From Caenorhabditis remanei (Eukaryota > Nematoda > Chromadorea > Rhabditida > Rhabditidae), in NCBI RefSeq assembly GCF_010183535.1, contig NC_071331.1, positions 17,608,001-17,672,000 of the forward strand: a stretch of 64,000 nt of DNA, given 5' to 3'. Every line of letters starts with the position of its first letter. The first letter of the stretch is position 1. The position numbers and the translations under genes are program-made. The notes under the pieces were generated by a model. It saw only the letters and a list, made by a program, of their open reading frames with translations, was not told the DNA's origin and searched no databases. This document shows, piece by piece, positions 11,781-24,300 of this stretch.

Positions 11781-12399
11781 AGCACTGTGCAAAGCTAATA
11801 ATCTGATTTTTCAGGATTTATACAAACTGCTTGTTAAATTTCCAAAGTTTTGAATTTGTTGGAATATTTCTGAAACATTTCTAACCTGGCTACACATTCC
11901 GATACACTACAGTCTAGACTTAAATTAAAGCTATAATTCCTTTCCATCTTCCTCAAAACGTCACTATTTCCGAATAACATACTTATTTTATTCAAATCTC
12001 AAAATCCTATAATTGAACCTTTTCTCTTCCGTTTTTCTCTCTTTCTCATTCCAAAATGTCATCATTGAGTATACCGTCGAAACCAGTTTTTCCTCTTATT
12101 CTCTCGTTTTTCTCCAAAAATCGCGCATCATTTTTGAAAGCAAAGAAGACGTTTTTCGTTTCGCTTTCTTTTTCTCTTTTCAAATTTGTTATCTTTCATC
12201 TTTCGTAGTTTTTCTTGTGGTCAAAAGACATAGGACACACAAGAAAATGAGACCTATTCGATCGGAAATGTTGAAAAATTGGGAAGTGAAAAATGAAAAA
12301 AGAGAAGAGACACGAAGAATCTAGAATCATTAATCGAATCGTGTCTGATTAGTTACTATTACATTCTATCAAGTATTTTCAGAAGAAGGTTTTCCCTTA

Positions 12400-15300
12400 A
12401 TGAGCACTTCTTCTTCTTCAAATTCAGGTTAGTCTAATGTAAAATTGTTTTCAATAACAGACAATAGATATTTTCCAATTATTTTATTTTGTTACCGGCC
12501 AGAAAAAGATGAGAGAAGAGATAGTAGTTTTGTGTTCTAACCCATTCAATTCGTTCGATTCTTTGTCTTCTTAATCGACTCTTATCAGAAGTGTTTTGGA
12601 AAATGATAACGATGTGTGGGTACACTTGAAACTTGCAATTTTCACTATTTATCATTATTAATTTTTGTGAATTTTTAAAATTCAAATGAATGTGGCTGGC
12701 GTGTCTTTGCCGCGAGACTATTTTCAGTGATGACTCACCAGAATCGTGACTTCTAAAACTTCAGAATTTTAAGATGACCTAGGATGTATAATTGTAGAAT
12801 GTAGTCGGTCTCTTTTTCAGAAATCTAGAATTAGTTGAGCAAGGAATGACAGTATAGACTGCTTCCCCATTTCAGCTGAAATATACCAACTTTGAGATTT
12901 TCTCACAGTGTGATATTTGATGATACAGTTTCAGGATTCTATTGAATGTATTGTACAAACCTATCCCTTCATTTTCTCAATTGACAACTTTTTAAATAAA
13001 TCACATCGTAGAAAGCTATGACCTCTGAAAGCTCGAGTTCCCAAGAGTGTCCTCGGATTGATCTCTTTTTCAAACTTCATATTTCCGTCAATGGGCTATA
13101 CAAAAAATTGTCAATTACAAAACTTTAGCTCAAGATGTTATCATAAAATTTTATATGAAAAAAATTATATGTGACTCCGTGACGTACTCTCAAAGTTAGT
13201 GCAGAAACTGGGAAAATCAATAGGATTCAGGGTGAAATTGTAGTTTACAAACTACGGTTCCTACTTTCTTCATTATTTCAAACATTCCATTTTCGAAAAG
13301 TCCAGAGAATACATCGGCTTGACATTATTATTGTGTGCCAAGTCATCGACGGGTTTGAAATTTGAGCATTTCATCGGGGCACGACGACGACATCGTTGCG
13401 CTCATCGCCTTTTCACTTCGCTTTCTTCTTCGTTACTATTAGAGAAATAGTGTTATAATCTTTATGTCCTTTTGTCTCTAGAGCCTTCAATTCTTAAATC
13501 TTTCAAACATTTTTGATTTCAGAGATCAATATAGATCACAAATCAGACACTCTCCGCGGACAACAACATCTACCGGTTGCAGTGACAAACAGTCTACCGA
13601 AAGGTAAGTGTTTTCATTAGGGAAGTGCGCTCCAATGATGATTCGCATTAGAGCGCATTTGTCATGTGTTTTCATTTGGAATAGGTTCAAGGTTACACGT
13701 TCTGTCTTGATTCGACTAGAGATTGAATTCGTACAAAGATTTCCTCTTTTAGAAAAGTTCCTGAAAATATTTTGCATTTTACATTTTACATTTTGAATTC
13801 CAACAATCCACCTCATCTCTTCTCTTTTTTACACCTCTTGAGACTTCATATCTCCATTTTTTCTTTCAAATATTGCTCTTTTCTCTGTTTTGTTTTGGCG
13901 TGAAGCTTCTCAACTTCATCTTCTCCTTCTTTCTCTTATTTTCTTCTTTCTCCCCGTGACTCGTTTCCTTTTTCATAACTGCCTTCGTTATGAGGAGACA
14001 ACGTCTTCTGACTACTACTCGGGGACGTCTCCTAATTAACATTTTACTCACATAGATGTGTAAAGAATGACTAAAACTTCGAGAGAAGACGCTTATAAGA
14101 GAATAAGTAACCAAATTAGGCGGAGAGAGCTTCTCGCGGAGAAGAGCACTAATTAGAAAGAAGAAGAAGATTACGGTAGGTATTCTGAATACACGAGGGG
14201 ATAACAGAAAATTTTCTGAATACACGAGGGGATAACAGACAAGAAAATATGAGAAGGAAATAACAAGTAATATTACTATTTTTTCCCGTATATGTCTTTC
14301 ATAACAATATTCGTTCAGACTGTTAATCTCTTTTGGCTGCAAAAATATTTCACAAGTGGGCGAGAGATTTTGAAGAGGATTAAATAATGGAAAAACTCGA
14401 AAAGTGCAAACATTGGATAGGTCAAAGTTGTCAAAAATGGGGACTTTGTAACAAAGAACAGTTCGGTTTGATATTTGTAGGATGATACAGGGGAGGGTTA
14501 GGTTCCATTCGGCAGTTTTCAGTTGAGCTTTTTTCATTTGCCAGTAGCGATTTTCCTAAAAAGTATAAATCTTGAGAAAGATGCAAACCTCAACATTTTT
14601 CATAGAAACTTACATTTCAATGATAAACCGCGTGAAAAAGTTATCGACCTCCTTGTTTTTTTCGAAAAATCTACCTGATTTGAATTGTTCTGTGATGCAA
14701 GATTTGAGCGCTACTACTTTTTCTGATCCCATAAACTCATAAACTAATCAACCGTTTTGAAAGTAATGACTCTGAGGTGCTACCTTCTGTCGCCCCGAGG
14801 AAGTCCGTGGCTAATCGAAAAACGCGGTAATTCGAAGTGGTGACAAGCGAAACTTCTACTCTCGTACAGTTTTCAGTCAACCAAGATTTCTGAAAAATAT
14901 TTTGAGTGCAGGCAGATCAAACGTTCAGCTCGAACAAAATTCTAACTTGCATTCCAGAAAATTAGTTCTAGCTGTCTGATCCTTAAACTTTTCTTGTTAA
15001 TGACACAAATCCATTTTGATCGATCATATTCATATTCAATATAAATGAGTCCACTCTTTCATTAATATCAGTTTAAATCTCCAATCGAATCCGCCTCTTT
15101 TCCAGATCAAACCCATTCATCCAGCTCATAATATAAGTTCAATCCTATCACCATCTCAAAAATCCTCCCTCGCTTTTCTCTTTTTAATCTGTTTACTTTC
15201 CATCCTTAATCTCGACATCTGACTCCGCCCCTTTCGGCAAACTACGTGCAGAAATCTTCGCTGAAAGTGTCCCATAACCTATTGATCGTTCAGCCGTTCT

Positions 15301-18300
15301 CTTTCATTCTCTAGCCCATTCTCCGTCCGACTTCTCAAATCATTTCTCCTCTTTCTTTCTGACTCTCCACGCCCCATTTCAATCCTTCTTCTTCCATCAT
15401 TTTCTGTTTCGCTCTCTCTATCTGCGTCTCCCTCCATCTCTCTGAATGTAGTGTATCTCTCTGTTTGTTTTTGCTGGTGATTCGAGAAAAAGAGAGAGAC
15501 AGCATTTTCTGTTTCTCTCTCCTCTTCTTCGGGCCCCCGTTGTCGTTTTTGCAGAGGCATTTTCTCTTTCCTTCTCTCCCTCGGAATGTATTGTTAACAT
15601 GTGACATTTTTCCCTATCGTCTGCTTTTGCCATTCCGTTTCATCCCCTTCCAGCTATCCATTCCTTTCGATAGGATTTCATTTGTTTTCTTTTGCCTTCC
15701 CCGTCTTATAATTAGCACATTCTCAGTCACAAATTTCAGTCCTTTTCTCCCCCTCTTCCTAGTCTTGTTCTTCTTTTTTCTTCTTCCCCTTCTTCTTCTT
15801 CTTCGTCGGGACTCCCCGATTGACGTCAATGGCTTCTCTCGAAGCCGTCTTCTAAGAGCAGCCGTCGTCCGTTGAAATCACCGCATGATTTTCTTTTCTC
15901 GGTCGTGTTTCCATGGTTTTTTCGTCATGAAGTATTCGATCGGAGAAAGTAAAAACAGGCGGTTTTGTGTTGGTGATCATGATCATCGAGGCAAAGAAAG
16001 ACTCGCCGAAAAGTGAGAGATTGTATGTAAACATATGTTGTCACGGTGACGTGGCACTGTGTTTATTTACAGAATGACACGAATAAATATATAGGAATAT
16101 TCACAAAAAAAATGGTTTGAAAAAAAAATGGTTTTCAGTTTAAAAATATAGAAATGGTTTCCGAAATGACTTTTTTTACAGAGGAAAAATCTTATGAAAA
16201 TTTTGAGTCTATATTGAGAAAATCGTACGATACTATGTGAAAAAATCTAGTTCACAAGTTTCAACAGCTAATTCTCAGTTTTCAAAAACCTACAGTACTG
16301 ACAGCAAAGTTTAATTTTTTTTCAGTTCAGGTGAAAACAACTAACTTTCAAAGTCCATCACGTATTGCCAAATTTCCCCGTAATACAACATTTTGTAGGA
16401 TCTATAGATAAAACTAAGATCTTCATTTTTGTAGTAGACATATTTTTCCTAAGAACCCATTCTAGAGATTTACAATTTATCAGAAGAAGCTAGCTTATAA
16501 TCTCCAATTCAGAGAGATTACTAATGAGAATTCCTACAAAAAAATCATTTTTAATGGAGTTCCAGATCTGATCTACTTACTGTGTTCTAGATCGGATCTA
16601 CTTATTTTCAGCCAAACGCTGAAAATACCATCAAGATCTTCTGCGTGAGATGATTGCCTGAAAACTCCTCAGACATTCCCTAGCTGATCCTCTCAACAAA
16701 AGAGTAAAAATAAACTTAGAAACTTGAAACGGCGTTCCGATGTTTGGTGAATCATCTCCTGCAAACCAAGTGCACTTTCCCTCCGTCCCCTGACCACGGA
16801 ACACTGGAGCATCAACGTTCTTGATGATCTTTTAATTTTATTCTTAACATTTCACGTAATATACACGCACTTTCAATTCTTCAGAATAACTCGGAAAGCA
16901 GGTGTAAACCTTTTGAAAGGGATCAGAGGATGTAATATTTGAAAGCAATAGGAGAGAGGTCATGAGTCTCATTACATCTTTCTTTCTTCTCTTCTTGAAT
17001 GTTCTCTGTCGTAATAATGATAATTGTTTGGACTCTCTTCTGCTCTTAATTTCTTATTATCCCATCCCTGATCGCTCCTTCTTTGTCGGCTATTTATCCC
17101 CTGACTATCCTCTTCCCGTGCCACCTCTCAAACCTCACTTGTTTTTCTCTTTCTCATCCCCACCCATACCCCCACTTGCTTCTATCTTTTTCCTCTCTCG
17201 TTTTCCTTTTCTTTCGTTCATTAACACTGTGCTCCGAAGGGGGATGTCTCCAGTAGCCAGTAGCCTCGCGCACTCACTCTGAAGACCTTCCTTCTCTTTT
17301 TCTCTTTCTTTTTTCCTTACTCTTCCTCTCTTTTTTCTTCTTGGTGTTGGGGTCCTTTTTATCGATTTCGTAAGGGCTTCCAATGCCTTGTCGTGTCATC
17401 ATCATCTGAAGACGTTGAAGAAGCCGAATACTAAAATGGGGCACCAAGAACGTCTGATTGATGACACCGTGCTCCCTCTGATGAGTGCCAAGGTGGAGGG
17501 AAGCATGAGACGAGACTTGATGAACGACCCACCGGACGTTGCACCGGAGATTGAAAAGACAGAAAAAAGGCTCGAGAGAAGAGAAAATTGAAAGAAGAAG
17601 ACGAATACGAAAGACGTGATGAATCAGTATATGTCAGTTCTTGTGAATGGCACGAAGCTCAACAGAAATACTCAGTTATTCGAAAAATTCTGGTATTAAG
17701 ACTTTATTGAGCAAAGAATACAGGTAGTTCTGAATTCCTTGTAAAACTAGGCGTATTCTGAAAAAAGATCTCGTCAACTTTCAGTATAAACCTGGCTGAA
17801 ATTTCAAAATTCGATTCATTTGCTCTTTCCATTAAAATGGTTAGCTTTGAGATGTGTTCTTATTTTTGCTGAATTTAGCAAAAAATTGTAGTTGATCACT
17901 CATTTTTAGAATATATTTCTAGAAATTTATGGCATGTGATACCTCAAACTCGCAAAATGCAAAATTATAGTTTCTCTATCTCAGGCTATATTTCTTTTCG
18001 GAGATTTTGTTCAAACATGTGATCAACTATAAACATGTAGCTGCTGGCTTGCATTTTACTCTCAAAACAAATTCAAAGCCATTATTTCAAAGCTGGAATT
18101 GAGGCACAACCTAGAAGTAGTAAATTTATCACTTTAGCACCAACCTAGTTCCCTTCCCGTCGTACATAAAACATAATTCCTGTCTCTTCTCGATCACATT
18201 CATTTGCTTAAAAGGTGTGATAAGACTTTTCGATGATCGGCTTTCTCTCCCAACTCATTCCCTCCCTCTCCTCGTTTCAAATGTTATAAAGTGTGGCTTT

Positions 18301-21300
18301 GTTTCATTAATCTTCTCAAGATCTGCCCACGACTCCTCATCTTCTACTGCTTTTTGATTATTTGATTAGGATATATGCATTCATACTCTCTTCGTCAAAG
18401 AATTCGTAATAATAGTTATAATCCCCCCCCACTCCCTTCCTTCCGTTTTGCGTATGTGTCAAATTCAGTGAGTGACTCATTTACTGAAAAGGGGAAACCG
18501 AGTAATTGATTGAAAAGTCGCTGTGGATGACAGAAGGAGAAATGATGACATTTTTGGATAGAAAGAGTGACAGAAAGAATCACCTATTCTTTGTGAATAT
18601 CAAATTAGGGGAAATGAAAAAAGGGGATGAAAAGAGGGAGCGAAGAATGAGAAGACTCATTCATTCGGTATTCTCATGGAATCATCATGATCCCTCAGAC
18701 TAATATTATTTCTCAAGGAATCGGTGGGTTTTTCGGTTTTCTATGCACTTTGTTGGGTTTAGTAGTTGTAGAAATAATGGATTTTAGAATGATATTTTGT
18801 AGCTGGAGCTAGTCGAAAATAAAAAAATGATAGCCCAGAAAAATCAAGTCTGCACTAGGTATCTAGGAAAACTGAATAAGCAAAATCACAACACTCTTTC
18901 GTTGCATAGGACAATTCTTCTGGCAAACGCGCTCCACCGAAACTTAATTTTTTTTAGAGTTTCGATAGAGCGCGTTTGCTAAGCACCATCTATTTGAAAA
19001 TTTTGATAAATATCTTCACTTTTTTCTTCCCAAGGAAGATGTGATGCAATTTCAGAATAGTTGGCGGACTAACATCTCCTAGGCCACCAACATTTGTTCC
19101 CCAAATTCCTCAACAACCTACTTCATTAATTATCATCTATTGTTTTTCTTCCCCTTCTATCCCTTTCTAATTTCCAAAAACAATTCACCACTTGTCTCGA
19201 GTACACTAAAAAGGACCAAAAGAACAAGTGAGAGCTCCCCCATGGCCTAGTTTGCACTTGAAGAGACTCAGACACATCGAGAATGAACTCAAAACTCTGC
19301 GTCTCTGCACAAGGCCTTATCAATCACTAGATTCGGTCTAAAACCCCACCATCATTTATCACTTTTCTCCCCTCTTTCCTCTATCTTTTTCATCTCTTCT
19401 CTATCATTTCTACTTTCAAAACTCTCTCTCCCTCTCGGCTCCTTCTCTCCTCCTTCTCGACTCCGAATTTCATTCATTCATATATTATAATATCACTCTC
19501 GAACCACTTTCTCTCTCTCTCTTTTCTCTCTACTTTTTCTACCTCAATTCCACTTTCTCTTACTCTTTGTCAAGCCGTCTCTCCCCCTCTCTTCAACTCT
19601 ACTTCTCGTTTCGACGCCTCCTGTCTCTCCAGCTTTTGCTCTGAAGCTCGCCGCTATTTTCATCGCATTTTTATCCCCCCTTCTTCTTCGTCTTCCTTTT
19701 TCTTTTTCCTTCTTCTTCCTCTAGGCCAGTGGAAGGCAGACCCCGAGAGCAATGGCGTGCGTATGTGTGAGCCCATACACACCATGGACGGCAAAAAAAA
19801 ATAAAAAAGGAGAGAGAGAGGCCTTCTACCACCACCATCACCAAGCCTTCCGACACAATTCATCCCCGAAGGCACCACGACGCCTTCTTCTTTTTGGGAG
19901 ACAGAAGGAAGAAGGCGTCCCAAAAAAATTGGTGTAGAAAAGAAAAGGAAAGGAAGGACAGACCTAATCAATCAACCCGTATGCAGCCATCCTTCGGAGC
20001 ATGAGCACTTTTTTGTGCGTGTTGGGAAAGAAGGGATCATTTTGACTTTTGACTCTTTTTTCTTCTTCTCAATCTCTTGTTTACTACATACCTTTGTTCT
20101 TTTTCTCTTTCTTTTTCTTCTTTTTCATCAGTTTCCACGTGCCATCACGTGGCTCACCGAGCAATTAGAACATGATGATTTATCTCTTGTCTTGACCAAT
20201 TTCCATCCATTTTTCTCTGAAATTTCTCTTCGCTCCGCCCATTTTTTTGTCCGTGCGCTCCTTTCTTGTCGCCTTCTCGAAGGGTTTTTGTGTCTTCTCC
20301 TCATCCTTCGCATGTAAATGAACTCATGCATACGATATCACCATTCCCTCCATTTTCTATCCTGACGAAAAAAAGAAATATAGCAAAAAAGCGGACTTTC
20401 TCTCTCTTTTTGTGTTGGTTTTTTGAACTATCCGGAAATTCTGAACAACCCGTGAATATCTCAACCACGTAACCTTTTTCTTTCAGTTGGCCCCAAAAAC
20501 CACATACCGCGTTCAGAAATTTCGAAGCGCAAGTGGGCATCCGAGGAATGTTATATAGGTGAGTCGTCTCTATGTTTCCCACCCACCTTTTCAATACAAA
20601 ATGGAAAAAATTATTCCTTTTTTCCCCACTTCCATATTCAAAACATCATCGCTATGCATCCCATCTATACGTTTCTCTCAACAAAAAATTCAGGTGAGAA
20701 GCGCCAGCGGGCAACAAACCAAATCAACCTTCTCACCCACTTACAACAACAAGAAGGACCATCATCAATTCAACATCATCTTCGTCCTCCACTTCCACCA
20801 CTTCCACCTCCAACAGCTACATTGGTTAGCCCGGCTGAACAGCTATATCATCAGCAGTTAGCCATGATGAACGCATGCACAAGATTCAGCGACAACTACG
20901 ATGTGAAGGAGGAGCTGGGAAAGTGAGTTGTTCATTTTTATGAGGGAATGGGAAAGGGATGGGCAAAGGATCTTCCCAAATATTCAAATATCTATACAAT
21001 TCGTTTCGATTCCATCTATTTTCGCTCTTCCCCGTTGTTGTTTTTGGCTCTGGCCGTTTTCAGTCAATTCTTGTCTCTTCTTCTTCTTTCTCTTGAGAGT
21101 AGTAGTGAAGACATGACTCCTTTATCTCCCAATTAATCTCTCTTCTCTCACCACTCTCTCCATCCCCCACACTATTTCTCTCTATCTTGCTCCGTGTGCT
21201 GTTATATGTGATTAGAAAAGCAGGCGGAAAAGTGTGAGGAGGAGAAAGATATTGTGGAGAAGAGAAAAAGAGAGAAGAGCAGCTGGTATCCAGGGGAAAC

Positions 21301-24300
21301 AACTAGTACAACTAGAAGTATTTACACCTTTTTATTTATATACATACATATAAAATACGCAAAGTTAGGGGAAACGGAGAGAAATTATCAAAGAAAATCG
21401 AGCATAAAGGGTAAAGACGATCAGTAACAAAGCAACACAGTTTTTGTAAATGCGCTCTATCGACATTCGAAAAATAAATAAACGAACATAAATGAAGAGA
21501 GCACTTCGATAGAGCGCGGTTGTAAAACCGTGCCTCTGTGATAAACAAAAAAGTCAAAACAATTTTAAAACTCAATACTTTGACGTTTCAGATCAAATTA
21601 ACACTAGAACGCAGTTACATGAATTCTAAAGTTGTAAAACAAAACACTTTCAATAAAAAAACTCAAAACATTAAAAATTGAAGCTATTGTGCTCTAATGC
21701 ACAAGATTTCAAGTTTTGATTTTGAAAAGTATATTAAAACTTTTGTATGAATAGAGCAGATTTGCAACATATTTATTATTTCAGAGGCGCCTTCTCCGTA
21801 GTTCGTCGCTGTGTCCACAAGACATCCGGACAGGAATTCGCCGCAAAAATCATCAACACAAAAAAGTTGTCGGCCCGAGATTTCCAGAAATTAGAGAGAG
21901 AAGCCAGAATATGCAGAAAATTACAACATCCGAATATAGTCAGATTACACGAGAGTATTCAAGAGGAGTCATTTCATTACTTGGTGTTTGATTTGTAAGT
22001 TGTCTTTTTCTGGAGCAAAGAAAAGAAAATGAGATTCCCAAAATTTTCAGAGTCACAGGAGGAGAACTGTTCGAAGATATCGTAGCCAGAGAGTTCTATT
22101 CAGAAGCAGATGCCAGGTATGTGGATTAGATGCTAGCTACAGTACCGGCCAAAGATTAATCATATTTTATCTTTTTCAGTTGAAAATGCTCAACTTTGAG
22201 AGTGTGTCATGGTAAGACTAACTGCCCCACAAAACAACTACTTATGGGATCAAATAGACCAAGAATAGGACTCCATTTTTGTAGTAGACAACTTTTTTTA
22301 CTTGCACCCCCTAGAGAGTTATAGTAACTTTAAGTAAACAGCTCAAAAATCGCACAATTTTGCACTGAAATGGGTCGATTTGAGGGAGAAATTACTTTGT
22401 CGATATGTAACTTGCTAGGAAGCGTCCGTACAAAAAAATTGTCAACTACAAAAATGGAGTTCTACTGTTGATATGTTTGATCCCATAAAAATTTATTTCA
22501 TGGGACAGTTAGTTTTACCATGACACACTTTCCAAGTTGGGTATTTTCAACTGGAAAAGGTAAAGTATGATTATTTTCGGCCGGGGCTGTATTAGACAAC
22601 AGTTCCCAAAAAGATGTAAAAATCTGAATTGTAGTTGCTGCATTATGCAAATATTAGACGGTGTAAACTATTGTCATCAGCGTGGAATTGTCCATAGAGA
22701 CATGAAGGTCTGATATATATTCTGAAGTGTAGAAACTGTTGAAATCTAATTAGTTTTCTTCTTGGAATTCCTCTAACCTCTCGTCCCTCGTCCGTTTTGA
22801 TTGCTGTTTCCATTTTCAGTCATTGCATACAACAAATACTCGAATCGATTGCTTACTGCCACTCTAACGGTATTGTTCACAGAGATTTGAAGGTTTGTTC
22901 TCTCATCTGAAACACTCACAACACTATCTGTTGTTTTTTGTGTAATCTGGAATAATATATCAACTAAAATTTTTGAATCTTTCCAGCCAGAAAACCTGCT
23001 TCTTGCCTCCAAGGCCAAGGGAGCTGCAGTCAAACTCGCAGATTTCGGATTGGCGATCGAAGTGAACGACAGCGAAGCATGGCACGGATTCGCCGGAACT
23101 CCAGGATACCTTTCACCAGAAGTTTTGAAGAAGGATCCATACTCGAAGCCAGTTGACATCTGGGCTTGCGGTGAGTTCTCGATTTGAAAAGAAAAGAGAA
23201 TTGAACGGGGGAAATTTCAGGAGTCATCTTGTACATCCTTCTCGTCGGTTACCCACCATTCTGGGATGAGGATCAACACCGTTTGTACGCACAGATCAAG
23301 GCCGGAGCTTACGATGTGAGTTTATCAAAATTCATTCTAAACCCCGATTCCTTAATCTTTCAGTACCCAAGCCCCGAATGGGACACCGTCACCCCAGAGG
23401 CCAAGAGCCTCATCGACAGCATGTTGACGGTTAACCCAAAGAAGCGTATCACCGCTGATCAGGCTCTCAAGGTCCCATGGATCTGCGTATGTTATCTTTT
23501 CACCAGAATCCCTCTCCTCCCAAATAAATGAATTTTCAGAACCGCGAACGTGTTGCATCAGCAATCCACAGACAGGATACTGTCGACTGCTTGAAGAAAT
23601 TCAATGCCAGAAGGAAGCTGAAGGTATGTTTTGCTTTGCAGACATGCTTCAAAACTTCCATTTTCATTCTTTTCATTTTCTATTCTCAATTTCTCCAAAA
23701 AATTCATTCATTCTCTGCATTCTCTCATCTTGAAATTGAAATCGTTACTTCCCATAAAAAATTTTCCAAAAAATAGGTGCGCGAACGAGAAATATTTGGT
23801 TCATTATTTCTAACTGTCTATATATATATTTAGCTGATAGTCTTATTTTTGGAATCCCCATTTTTTATTCTTTTTCGGCTTTCAAGTAATATCTTTTTTA
23901 TTTTTTTGAAACTTTTTTGCATGCTGAACGAGAAATAATACGTTAATTAATAATTGACTGACAATTAGTAATCCAAATCTAGTTTACTTACAAAAAAGAG
24001 AATTTGTGATGTTTGGAAGAATCGGATCGTGAGTATTAGAACTTTCTAGTTCTAACCCGGAACGGTCCGATCCTTCTAGACAGTAGATCACATTTCTGAA
24101 TGTTTCTTGACTAAAATGGTGTCGTGAATTCAACAAAAAATAACTAAAATATTTTTGAAAGCGCATCTAGAATCTAGTCATATACATCTCTTCTCTGAAT
24201 TTCATAGAGTTCCATTTCTTTTCTCTAAAATTAGAAACAATTTATGTGTCTGTTAATGATAAAACAGTTTCCGAAAAAAGCGCTGCAACGCATGCATGCC

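Larger units (their letters stand above)
9830..12382. other. Intergenic region between carrier gene and unc-43 first exon
   Basis: About 2.5 kb with no supported gene. It holds the second copy of the local duplication (10509-10687), a long pyrimidine-rich tract from 10780 to 11100, and an inverted-repeat element at 11681-11780. It ends in the ATTTTCAG acceptor at 12375-12382, just before the first unc-43 exon. Presumably it contains the distal unc-43 promoter. Short open frames here are not credible genes. Confidence 0.5.
13604..20486 (+). other. unc-43: 6.9-kb unc-43 intron
   Basis: Intron between the second and third exons of the long isoform. It holds long pyrimidine tracts (15.1-15.8, 17.0-17.4 and 19.3-19.7 kb), several hairpin repeats (13623-13660, 18922-18979), a 27-bp tandem duplication near 14183-14239, a consensus CRE, and a GC-richer open frame at 17435-17591. 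No independently supported gene is seen. Internal promoters for the short kinase isoform probably lie in the right part. Confidence 0.5.

Noticed and set aside
13866..14537. 223-codon minus-strand frame in the large unc-43 intron
   Set aside because: Long for intronic DNA, but low-complexity (Phe/Leu/Ser/Arg runs from pyrimidine tracts), includes the translated 27-bp duplication, and shows no domain or partner exons. A conservation test would settle it.
15279..15875. Several overlapping frames of 60-136 codons on both strands
   Set aside because: All come from a long pyrimidine/purine-asymmetric tract giving Arg/Glu/Lys or Phe/Leu/Ser runs; no coding signature.
17435..17591. GC-richer small frame starting [12 protein letters not shown] in the unc-43 intron
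   Set aside because: Reads like protein for about 50 codons but ends at a stop without poly(A) support, and its possible donor leaves the wrong phase for the next unc-43 exon. Not called as a gene.
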